Source: Nitrincola schmidtii
Lineage (GTDB): Bacteria > Pseudomonadota > Gammaproteobacteria > Pseudomonadales > Balneatricaceae
Direction: 5' to 3'
DNA: 64,000 nucleotides
NCBI RefSeq assembly: GCF_008973715.1
Contig: NZ_WBOL01000005.1
Coordinates: forward strand, 124,001 to 188,000
Each line of letters opens with the position of its first letter. Within the stretch, counting starts at the first letter, position 1. Shown here one piece after another: positions 1-7,434 of this stretch. The notes beneath the pieces are model-generated. The model was given only the letters and a program-made list of their open reading frames with translations, ran no database searches and had not been told where the DNA came from. The position numbers were made by a program, and so were the translations under genes.

Positions 1-43
1 TGCAAAACATTTCAAGGCCACTAACAAGGTTCTCGAATGCCTT

Positions 44-1588
44 TTAAATTTTCCAACCCAGATAACCCTTACCCAGCTGACTCAAGCGAATACTATATTC
101 ACTTTTGCTTGATTGAGGGTTATGTATTTTACTGTAGTCAATCAATCCACACAGTCCGAGTAACGTTAACCAACGGTGCGACATGGTGTGAATCAACACC
201 ATTTCCGCTGAGGTATAAAGCAGTTCTTCTTCTGGAATATCGTCAATAAGTGCTGGAAATATGGTCAGTAGAGACTCAGCAGCAATATCACTAGGTATTT
301 CTAAATCATTGTCACGTAATAGAAATAGCGTCATCCAGCTAGTTGCTCTAATCATCCCTAGTTCAGGAAAGCTATCGACGTACGCCCAATTAAACTCTGT
401 GAATAAGGCTTTAACCAGTTCATGGAAAGCCAGTTCCCATTGTTCTGATTCTAAAATCTTACGGCCTTTGGCGGTAAGAAGTAGGGTTCCTTTCTGAACT
501 CGACAGAGTCCAGAGATGGTCGCCAGTATTCTGGTAATGTGGACTGGGTATACATCTTCCTCGGAGCGGATATTTTTATTCCAGTCAGATTGGCCATAAG
601 ATAAACAAGAGGGTATTGCAAATATCATTTGCCGAGTGACTTTTAAGGGTAAATTTTCCCTTGACGTCAGTTTTATTCCTTTTTGCTGAGCCGCTTCTGC
701 CAATACCCTAAAAATTGCCAACATAGGAGAATTTTTAAGGGTCGCAGCGCTTGGGTCAAAGGTAATAACCTCTGGCGCATCAAATGGATGATATAGGAGT
801 TGATGCAGCTGATCGGGTGATATGGGTAGTTCACCGGAAGCGGATAGGTCATCTTCAAGCATATCCATTAAAAACTGATCGATGATCGCTTGCTGTTGAA
901 CGTTGTCTTTTTTAGAGATGGTCGAGATGAGTGCATCCACTTCGCTTTGATTGCTATGAAAGTTATCATAGATTTCATCATGAATGAGCAAAGGGCTATA
1001 AGTCAGCATCATCTGCAAGCGAGTGTTGGTCGCTGCTAAATTGAAATAGCTTGGATCAAAATGGTCAAATCCAATCCAGTCTCTCATCTCTTCAAAATCT
1101 GGGTGTGATCGATCTTCTAATACCGTAATTAGGTTTTTATAACCCTCTATACCGCCAACATCCTCTGGAGGGCAGGCATTTTCGCCGTTTAAACACAGAA
1201 TATCAGCGCTCTGCTGTCCTATCAGTGGCAACATTTTTTCTAGCGTAATGCGATGACTCCATGCATCACCTAAATCATAATCGTAGCTAAGATATTTAGA
1301 TTTGCCGTGAAGAACATCACTGAGTGGCACATCGGTTTCGTCAAACCAGCTATCCATGCCATCTTCTAAAGCTTCTGGATCACTAAAACAGCACTTTTCC
1401 TGTGTCTGAAACACATGGTAATGACAGTTTTGCCATCCCATGGTGACCTGAATAATTAAATGGAGTTGGTCTAATGATAAATTGCTAGGAACTAAAAGCT
1501 TACGCCAGACAGAGGGAGAGGATTCTTCCAGTTCAATATGAATTTGATAAAGCTGGCGAGAGAGAAATGTTGCTTGGATTTTTTTCAT
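44..1588 (-). CDS. pRiA4b ORF-3 family protein (514 aa)
   Basis: The N-terminal part (about residues 10-190) resembles the plasmid pRiA4b ORF-3 / IS1096 passenger-type domain. It has the usual order: a beta-strand with a PSVWRK motif, then LDQLHLIIQVTMGW, then a YDYDLGDAW segment and a CPPEDVGG motif near residue 140. The remaining 320 residues are mostly helical and I recognise no domain in them. No signal peptide or membrane segment is seen, so it is probably cytoplasmic. The biochemical role of the family is unknown. The gene stands alone upstream of an initiator tRNA. The start is the ATG at 1588, with only a weak ribosome-binding site. Family call fairly sure; function unknown. Confidence 0.8.
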   Translation of the reverse strand: MKKIQATFLSRQLYQIHIELEESSPSVWRKLLVPSNLSLDQLHLIIQVTMGWQNCHYHVFQTQEKCCFSDPEALEDGMDSWFDETDVPLSDVLHGKSKYLSYDYDLGDAWSHRITLEKMLPLIGQQSADILCLNGENACPPEDVGGIEGYKNLITVLEDRSHPDFEEMRDWIGFDHFDPSYFNLAATNTRLQMMLTYSPLLIHDEIYDNFHSNQSEVDALISTISKKDNVQQQAIIDQFLMDMLEDDLSASGELPISPDQLHQLLYHPFDAPEVITFDPSAATLKNSPMLAIFRVLAEAAQQKGIKLTSRENLPLKVTRQMIFAIPSCLSYGQSDWNKNIRSEEDVYPVHITRILATISGLCRVQKGTLLLTAKGRKILESEQWELAFHELVKALFTEFNWAYVDSFPELGMIRATSWMTLFLLRDNDLEIPSDIAAESLLTIFPALIDDIPEEELLYTSAEMVLIHTMSHRWLTLLGLCGLIDYSKIHNPQSSKSEYSIRLSQLGKGYLGWKI

Positions 1589-1675
1589 AGGGCGACGATT
1601 TCAACTAATTGGAGCTGGTGGGTTTAAGTGCTTTTTTTATAAGTTTTAATCTCGAGTGGATTTTAATACCCAATG

Positions 1676-1710
1676 AAAAAAGGCAGATCAGTAGTTAACT
1701 GATCTGCCTT
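1676..1710 (-). terminator. Rho-independent terminator after the initiator tRNA
   Basis: Read on the minus strand, an 11-bp perfect stem (1682-1692 with 1698-1708, GGCAGATCAGT paired to ACTGATCTGCC) closes a 5-nt loop and runs into a T tract (A run at 1676-1681 on the plus strand). It starts about 10 nt past the tRNA CCA end. Confidence 0.9.
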
Positions 1711-1718
1711 CTAAAATT

Positions 1719-1795
<77 letters not shown>

Positions 1796-1809
1796 TCAAC
1801 GTGTGGCGT

Positions 1810-1838
1810 ATATTATAGATGAGTATAGGGCTTGTCAA
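1810..1838 (-). promoter_or_regulatory. Probable sigma-70 promoter of the initiator tRNA
   Basis: On the minus strand a consensus -35 TTGACA (1833-1838) is followed by TATAAT (1812-1817) at 15 bp, or by TAATAT (1810-1815) at 17 bp. The tRNA 5' end is about 15-20 nt further on, so the leader is very short, as is common for tRNA genes. Confidence 0.7.
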
Positions 1839-1865
1839 GGAAATGTTACGCATCTGCAAAAGAGT

Positions 1866-2252
1866 TTACTTGTCGTGCTCATCATGTGCCTCTCGAGCAC
1901 GCAGGATTGCATTTTTTTGGCATTCAAGAATGAAGCGCGATAGTAAACGCTCATCTAGAGAAGTCATCTGTTGCAGTTCTCCAGCATAGGTGCCCGTTTT
2001 CGTTCGGATCAGCTGGAGTTTGCAGAAAATAGAGTAGTCTCGTTCGCTTAGGGTAAAGTTAAGTTGTGCATCATAACTACCAGAACTGAGTTCATCTTCC
2101 GTTATAAAGGCAACACCATTTGCGGAAAGATCTTCAAGATCAACTAGATGTCCGTTGACTCTAAGGCTAACAGGATCATCTTGAACGGGCGTCATGCGAA
2201 AGGCTCTTCGGCCTTTTTCTTTCACGCCTGGTAAACTAACTAGGGGCTTCAT
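1866..2252 (-). CDS. Single-domain PilZ protein, stator-linked
   Basis: A 128-residue protein built around a PilZ domain. Both c-di-GMP-binding signatures are intact: RxxxR (R15-R19, sequence RRAFR) and DxSxxG (D41-G46, sequence DLSANG). No N-terminal YcgR domain, signal peptide or membrane segment is present. The gene overlaps the end of motB by 4 nt (ATGA), so it is translationally coupled to the flagellar stator genes. From this I infer a c-di-GMP-responsive partner of the motor, working like YcgR. The PilZ call is confident; the motor role is inference from position. Confidence 0.85.
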   Translation of the reverse strand: MKPLVSLPGVKEKGRRAFRMTPVQDDPVSLRVNGHLVDLEDLSANGVAFITEDELSSGSYDAQLNFTLSERDYSIFCKLQLIRTKTGTYAGELQQMTSLDERLLSRFILECQKNAILRAREAHDEHDK

Positions 2253-3037
2253 CGTGGTAGCTCCATTCGTTCAAGAACAAACTCTATGCGCCGATTGGCG
2301 GTGCGATTTTCTTCTGAGGTGTTAGGTAACAGTGGTATGGAGTCACCATAACCACTGGCAACGACTCGTTGAGGGGTTAGCCCGCCTTCAATTAAAAAGC
2401 GTAATACGGCCGTTGCACGGAGGGCTGATAACTCCCAATTAGACGGGAAACGGTCGGTATCAACGGGTGTGTCATCAGTATGGCCTTGTACTTCAAGCTT
2501 AAATCCCGGGTTTTCTAGAACTACTTCGAGGATGCTATCTAAAAGTGGCATCATAGAGCGTCGAATTGCCACAGACCCTGGGTCAAACATTACTGCAGCA
2601 TTCACTTTGAGCGTTAACCTACCATCTAGCGGCGTGCCAATCTCAACCCAGCTGCCCATGTCTGATTCAGCCAACGAGCCTTCAAGATCTTGAATGATCT
2701 CTTCTAACTCAAGGTTTATTGAGTCTACTAACGCTTGTTGAAAGCGCATTTGATCGGCTAGTTCAGCGTCTCGGTTAATGATGACCGATTCATTAGGGTC
2801 TGGAATACGAGTGGTTTCTGCTGCAGGCTCCAGCAGTGGAATTAAGCTTGATGGCGCGCTATCACGAGATAAGGCTATATTTAGGGAGCGAGCAGCTTCT
2901 TCAAAGGCTTCATTTTCTACACTAGACATCGAAAACAGCAACACAAAGAAAACCAACAACAGCGTCATTAGATCTGCAAAGGTAGTGATCCAGCCGGGTC
3001 CATCGTTTTCTTCCAGCAGCTGAGTTTTCCGACTCAT
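2249..3037 (-). CDS. motB: Flagellar stator protein MotB/PomB
   Basis: 262 aa. The N-terminal MotB plug domain contains one membrane helix (about residues 19-38) carrying the conserved ion-binding aspartate D22 in FADLMTLL. A C-terminal OmpA-like peptidoglycan-binding domain (about 145-255) has GHTDDTPV and NRRIEFVLER motifs. With MotA it forms the ion-driven stator anchored to the cell wall. Its start overlaps the motA stop by 4 nt and its stop overlaps the PilZ gene by 4 nt. Whether it couples H+ or Na+ cannot be told from sequence alone; a PomB-type Na+ stator is possible in a marine bacterium. Confidence 0.92.
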   Translation of the reverse strand: MSRKTQLLEENDGPGWITTFADLMTLLLVFFVLLFSMSSVENEAFEEAARSLNIALSRDSAPSSLIPLLEPAAETTRIPDPNESVIINRDAELADQMRFQQALVDSINLELEEIIQDLEGSLAESDMGSWVEIGTPLDGRLTLKVNAAVMFDPGSVAIRRSMMPLLDSILEVVLENPGFKLEVQGHTDDTPVDTDRFPSNWELSALRATAVLRFLIEGGLTPQRVVASGYGDSIPLLPNTSEENRTANRRIEFVLERMELPR

Positions 3038-3843
3038 GCTTTTTTACCCTTTGCATCTGCTCCTTCTGCTTTAGCCTGCTTTCCTCCCATTCTTAAAGGT
3101 TTACGAGATGCTTCGGGCAAGTAGGATGAGAGTTGTTCATACACATGCGCATAATGGTCGTTGGTTAAAATGCTAATACAGCCTTCACGGACAATCTCTA
3201 GGTTAGTGACTTCTGATAGGGTTCTGGCGCGAAGTTTTCCTGCAATTGGTAAAAAGACGACGGTGGCGAGGAGGGATCCGTAAAAGGTTGTCAAAAGAGC
3301 TATTGCCATCGCAGGGCCTATGGTTTCAGGATCTTTTAACGCGCTCAGCATTTGGATTAGGCCGATCAGTGTTCCTAGCATGCCGAAGGCAGGAGCATAC
3401 ATCGCCATTTTTTTAAATACATCTTGTACTGTAAAGTGACGAGCGATTAAAGAATCAATTTCATTTTGAATGGTATTACGAATCACTTGTTCAGACGCAG
3501 CCTCTGCCAGTAAGTTAGCAGCGCGCTGAAGGACGCGTGAGTTAGTTTCGATATCGCCTAGCATTAACAATCCGTGGCGGTGACTGATTCGGCTTAGCTC
3601 CAGCATGGTATCAATCATCTCTTGGGCATTGGTTCTGTCTTGAGTAAAGACAATCCAGGCCGCTCTGAATGCATTGAGAACATCTCGGAACTGAACTGTT
3701 AACAAGGTTGCTGCTATGGTGCCACCGAATACAATCATTAATCCGGGAATATTCACAAACACATCTGGATTGCCACCCAAAAAGATAGCAATAATGATCA
3801 GGGCGAAGCCAGAAATGATACCTAGCAGTGATGCGAAATCCAT
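3034..3843 (-). CDS. motA: Flagellar stator protein MotA/PomA
   Basis: 269 aa with four predicted membrane segments. Two are near the N terminus (about 5-22 and 30-50) and two after residue 145, around the conserved APAFGMLGTLIGLI and TTFYGSLLATVVFLPIA segments. It forms the ion channel around MotB and contacts the rotor through the long cytoplasmic loop. The ATG at 3843 is chosen because MDFASLLGIISG is where family members begin; an upstream in-frame ATG would add 48 unrelated residues and overlap apaG. A terminator-like hairpin separates it from apaG, so motAB-pilZ is probably its own operon. Confidence 0.93.
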   Translation of the reverse strand: MDFASLLGIISGFALIIIAIFLGGNPDVFVNIPGLMIVFGGTIAATLLTVQFRDVLNAFRAAWIVFTQDRTNAQEMIDTMLELSRISHRHGLLMLGDIETNSRVLQRAANLLAEAASEQVIRNTIQNEIDSLIARHFTVQDVFKKMAMYAPAFGMLGTLIGLIQMLSALKDPETIGPAMAIALLTTFYGSLLATVVFLPIAGKLRARTLSEVTNLEIVREGCISILTNDHYAHVYEQLSSYLPEASRKPLRMGGKQAKAEGADAKGKKA

Positions 3844-3860
3844 GGCATTACTCTGTAAAT

Positions 3861-3897
3861 AAAAAGAATTATGCACCGAGTATAACAATACTCGGTG
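3861..3897 (-). terminator. Probable terminator of the lptD-apaG operon
   Basis: A perfect 10-bp stem (3874-3883 with 3888-3897, CACCGAGTAT/ATACTCGGTG) with a 4-nt loop follows the apaG stop by 28 nt. On the minus strand it is followed after 7 nt by CTTTTT. It lies 31 nt before the motA start codon, so it could also act as a leader hairpin. Confidence 0.65.
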
Positions 3898-3925
3898 AAT
3901 TTGCGTAAGGGGTAAACAGAGAGGT

Positions 3926-4312
3926 TTAGTGAAGCGAGTTGGGAAGAGCGAGTGTGAATGCTGGAATAGGGGCGATAAACTCGCCAAGAGCCTCGCTCAC
4001 CATGGCGTAGTGACCTTGCATACTTCCCACTTCGGTTGGTAGAACTGTGCCACTGGTGTAGCTGTAGCTTTGGCCTGGTTGAATAACAGGTTGTTCACCT
4101 ACCACGCCTTCACCATTCACTTCTTGGGTTTGTTCGTTGCCATCGGTGATCAACCAGCGTCTACTAATAAGTTGCACTGGGAAGGCATTATGGTTGGTGA
4201 TGGTGATGTGATAAGAAAATACATAACGGTGAGCTTCAGGATCTGATTGCTCTGTTAAGTAGGCGGTGTCGATGGATATCTGAATGTTTTTATCCAGTGA
4301 GGGTGTATTCAT
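3926..4312 (-). CDS. apaG: ApaG protein
   Basis: 128 aa, the full length of the family. An all-beta ApaG (DUF525) fold is indicated by the core segments YVFSYHITITNHN, RRWLITDG, GEGVVGEQPVIQPGQSY and the GSMQGHYAMV ending. Family members are linked to cobalt/magnesium tolerance and to diadenosine tetraphosphate metabolism, but the molecular role is not settled. It lies 9 nt after rsmA in the conserved lptD-surA-pdxA-rsmA-apaG order. In Enterobacteria the diadenosine tetraphosphatase apaH follows; here motA follows instead. Confidence 0.95.
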   Translation of the reverse strand: MNTPSLDKNIQISIDTAYLTEQSDPEAHRYVFSYHITITNHNAFPVQLISRRWLITDGNEQTQEVNGEGVVGEQPVIQPGQSYSYTSGTVLPTEVGSMQGHYAMVSEALGEFIAPIPAFTLALPNSLH

Positions 4313-4321
4313 AAATGCACG

Positions 4322-5131
4322 TTATTCCTTTTCTGCTTGAGTCAGGTGATCACTGATACGTATGAAAGCCTGCAAGTCTAATCGTTCAGGTCTTTCGCCA
4401 GGATTAATATCAAGTGCCTCAAGCGATTCAGCACTGATTAGCTCTTTTAAGTTGTTACGCAGTGTTTTACGACGTTGATTGAATGCCGTGCGCACTACGT
4501 TTTGTAATTGATTCACCTCTAATGCTTCGTAAGGAAGCGTTTCATAGGGTGTCAGACGCACTATCGCTGAATCGACTTTCGGGATAGGGTCAAAGGCTTC
4601 GGGTGGAACTAGGAAGAGGTTATCAACACGGCAGTAATACTGTGCCATGATACTGAGTCGACCATAGTTTTTCTCCCCAGGGCCTGCTGCAAGACGCTCT
4701 ACGACCTCTTTTTGTAACATAAAATGCATATCAGCGATATGTTGATGATGACTCAGTAGATGGAAGATCAATTGAGTCGAGATGTTATAGGGCAAATTTC
4801 CGACGACACGCAGTCGTTTTTGATCAGTACACAAAGTCGTGTAATCGAACTTCATCGCATCCGCTTCATGGATGCGAAACTGATCACCATAACGAAAAAA
4901 CTTAGTGCGAAGAATAGGCACTAGATCACGGTCCAGTTCTATCGCATCGAGATGACCTGCATTGGCTAGCAGTTCTTCAGTCAAAGCGCCCAGTCCCGGA
5001 CCTATTTCTACCAGTGCATCTTCAGCTTTTGGACTTATGGAGCGTATGATGCGTTGAATGACACTTTGGTCTTGAAGAAAATTCTGACCAAAGCGTTTAC
5101 GGGCCTTGTGGGCCACGGGTTTTTTACTCAT
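4322..5131 (-). CDS. rsmA: 16S rRNA dimethyladenosine transferase RsmA (KsgA)
   Basis: 269 aa. It dimethylates two adjacent adenosines near the 3' end of 16S rRNA, using S-adenosylmethionine, as a late check on 30S assembly. Visible motifs are the N-terminal [10 protein letters not shown] box (about 13-22), the SAM-binding [11 protein letters not shown] motif I (about 42-52) and the catalytic NLPYNIS motif IV (about 112-118). The C-terminal helical domain includes [14 protein letters not shown]. The start overlaps the end of pdxA by 8 nt. Confidence 0.97.
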   Translation of the reverse strand: MSKKPVAHKARKRFGQNFLQDQSVIQRIIRSISPKAEDALVEIGPGLGALTEELLANAGHLDAIELDRDLVPILRTKFFRYGDQFRIHEADAMKFDYTTLCTDQKRLRVVGNLPYNISTQLIFHLLSHHQHIADMHFMLQKEVVERLAAGPGEKNYGRLSIMAQYYCRVDNLFLVPPEAFDPIPKVDSAIVRLTPYETLPYEALEVNQLQNVVRTAFNQRRKTLRNNLKELISAESLEALDINPGERPERLDLQAFIRISDHLTQAEKE

Positions 5132-6131
5132 GTGATTCCAATTGTTTATGTTGTGCGTTCGCCATTTCGACAGCGACTTGAATAGCAGTCATTAAGCTTC
5201 CTGGATCCGCTTTTCCGGTACCTGCCAAATCAAACGCAGTACCATGATCGACAGAGGTTCGAATAATAGGAAGCCCTAAGGTGATATTTACGGCCTTACC
5301 GAACCCTTTGTATTTAAGCACAGGTAAGCCTTGATCGTGATACATGGCTAAAACGGCATCGGCTTGACTGAGTAACTTTTCATTAAATAAAGTATCTGCA
5401 GGAAGAGGGCCGTTAATGAGTTCTCCTCGTGCTCGAAACTCATCGAGAACGGGGGTAATGATATTGATCTCTTCCATGCCTAAATGGCCACTTTCACCCG
5501 CATGTGGGTTAAGACCTGCTACCAATACTCTAGGTTGTTTGATACCAAATTTTTGCCGTAAATCAGTTAGCAGTATTTCTAACACTTCATGTAATAGCGG
5601 CGCTGAAATAGCATCTGCAACATCACGCAAGGGTAAATGGGTGGTGGCGAGTGCAACCCGTAAACCATCCGTTGCCAGCATCATCACGACTTTAGAAACA
5701 CCTGTCATCAGTTCAAGAAACTCGGTATGCCCAGTGAAAGCAATACCTGCATCATTGATAACACCTTTATGAACTGGGGCCGTAATCAAACCGTCTAAAA
5801 TGCCATCTTGGCAGAGTTGAGTCGCACTCGTCAGCGTATCCAATACGTACTGTGCATTTCGTGTATCGGCTTGACCGACGGTAACCTGTGCTCCCAGATG
5901 ATGAGGATGAATTAATAATTCACCGGGTGAGCATAGATGTGAATCTTCAGGGCCTTCCCACAGCTTAAGCTTTAGCGGTAAGCCCAGCAGTGCAGCACGA
6001 GACTGCATTAGTTTCGGGTCTGCAAAGATGATTAACTGATGGGGCCAAATTTGCTGAGCCAGCATAACGCAAAGATCTGGCCCTATGCCTGCTGGCTCAC
6101 CGGGTGTCACTGCAAAACGTAATATTGACAC
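5124..6131 (-). CDS. pdxA: 4-hydroxythreonine-4-phosphate dehydrogenase PdxA
   Basis: 335 aa if the GTG at 6131 is used. It oxidises 4-phosphohydroxy-L-threonine in the DXP-dependent pyridoxal 5'-phosphate pathway. Family motifs include [12 protein letters not shown] at the N terminus, [24 protein letters not shown] and [12 protein letters not shown], which carries a metal-binding histidine. The GTG start lies 4 nt after the surA stop and gives the usual family length. An upstream ATG at 6182 would add 17 residues overlapping surA and not resembling PdxA, so it was not chosen. Confidence 0.95.
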   Translation of the reverse strand: MSILRFAVTPGEPAGIGPDLCVMLAQQIWPHQLIIFADPKLMQSRAALLGLPLKLKLWEGPEDSHLCSPGELLIHPHHLGAQVTVGQADTRNAQYVLDTLTSATQLCQDGILDGLITAPVHKGVINDAGIAFTGHTEFLELMTGVSKVVMMLATDGLRVALATTHLPLRDVADAISAPLLHEVLEILLTDLRQKFGIKQPRVLVAGLNPHAGESGHLGMEEINIITPVLDEFRARGELINGPLPADTLFNEKLLSQADAVLAMYHDQGLPVLKYKGFGKAVNITLGLPIIRTSVDHGTAFDLAGTGKADPGSLMTAIQVAVEMANAQHKQLESHE

Positions 6132-6135
6132 GCAC

Positions 6136-7434
6136 TTAACCTGGATTACGAATTTCGATATAAGACTGAGAACGTAATTCACGTAACCAATTATCTAGCT
6201 CTTCACTAAATTTGCGCTGGCCGATCGCGTTACGTGCCATGTTTTCCATCATCTCATTGGTCATGTCCTGTGTGCGACGATCTCTAACCCACAATACATG
6301 CCAACCAAAACGAGATTCAAACGGTTCAGAGATCTCACCCACAGGCGTGTTAACCATGACTTGCTCAAACTCTGGCACCATTTGGCCTTCTTGAGCCCAA
6401 TCTAAGTTACCGCCTTGTGAACCGCTGCCTGGATCATCACTGTATCGACGTGCCAGATTCTCGAAAGGTTGTCCTTCGCGTAAGCGATTACGCAGATCAA
6501 CCGCTAGGCTTCGGGTTTGTTGTGGTGATCGAATCTCGTTTGGAGTTAACAGAATATGACTGACCAGGGTTTGCTCTACCAAGGTGACATCTCCACCTCG
6601 ACGATCGCGCACTTGTAAAATATGGAAACCACCCGGAGTACGAATAGGACGACTAAACTGACCGGGTTGAAGAGCTGAGATAGCAGTAGCCAAATTTTCA
6701 GGCAGTTCATTCTGATTACGCCAGCCTAGATCACCTCCGTTCAGTGCATTCGGAGCACTTGATGCTAAAACGGCTAAATCAGCAAACACCGCACCGTCTG
6801 TCAGTTGTTGATAGATCTCCTGAGCCCTACGTTCCGCTTGTTGGATATCTTGTGGTGACGCTTGCGAAGGCAGTCCGATTAGTATATTGCTAAGAAGGAA
6901 TTCCGCTCGTGATTGTTGGCGTGCAGCGTCTGAATTCAGAAAGTTGCGAACTTCTTGTTCAGTGATCTGAATGCGACGATTAACGTTGCTTTGTTGAACT
7001 TGGCTGACCAAAAGTTCACGGCGAATTTGTTCGCGTGCTTGAGCGTAGTCTTGACCTTCAGCAATCAGCGCATCCCTAAACTCAGATAAGGTCATACCAT
7101 TCTGTGCCGCGATATTCTCTAAAGTTTCGTTTAGCTGACGATCGGATACTCTAAGACCTTGCATTTCTGCAATTTGTAGCTGCAGGCTGTCCATGATTAA
7201 GCGGTCGAGAACTTGCTGGCGTAATACATCAGCAGGTGGTACTTGTACACCTTGAGCAAGAATTTGATCGGTCACTAAGGCAATACGAAGGTCAAGTTCG
7301 CTTTGCATGATGATGTCTTCATTCACTACGGCAACTATACGATCAAGCTGTTGTGCTAAGACTTGGGTAGCTAGGGCACTTGTCAGAACTAGGGTCATCA
7401 ATGACCGCATCAGTCCTTTTTTAGAAATTATCAT
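6136..7434 (-). CDS. surA: Periplasmic chaperone SurA (peptidyl-prolyl isomerase)
   Basis: 432 aa, the normal SurA length. A signal peptide (basic KK, hydrophobic 10-26, cleavage near VLA-QQ) is followed by the N-terminal chaperone domain (about 28-170). Two parvulin domains follow (about 175-278 and 285-385), each with the GGDLGW/GGNLDW loop, and then a C-terminal helix. It escorts outer-membrane beta-barrels to the Bam complex; LptD, encoded just upstream, is a known client. The start overlaps the lptD stop by 14 nt. A second in-frame ATG 24 nt downstream is possible but less suited to the signal peptide. Confidence 0.97.
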   Translation of the reverse strand: MIISKKGLMRSLMTLVLTSALATQVLAQQLDRIVAVVNEDIIMQSELDLRIALVTDQILAQGVQVPPADVLRQQVLDRLIMDSLQLQIAEMQGLRVSDRQLNETLENIAAQNGMTLSEFRDALIAEGQDYAQAREQIRRELLVSQVQQSNVNRRIQITEQEVRNFLNSDAARQQSRAEFLLSNILIGLPSQASPQDIQQAERRAQEIYQQLTDGAVFADLAVLASSAPNALNGGDLGWRNQNELPENLATAISALQPGQFSRPIRTPGGFHILQVRDRRGGDVTLVEQTLVSHILLTPNEIRSPQQTRSLAVDLRNRLREGQPFENLARRYSDDPGSGSQGGNLDWAQEGQMVPEFEQVMVNTPVGEISEPFESRFGWHVLWVRDRRTQDMTNEMMENMARNAIGQRKFSEELDNWLRELRSQSYIEIRNPG

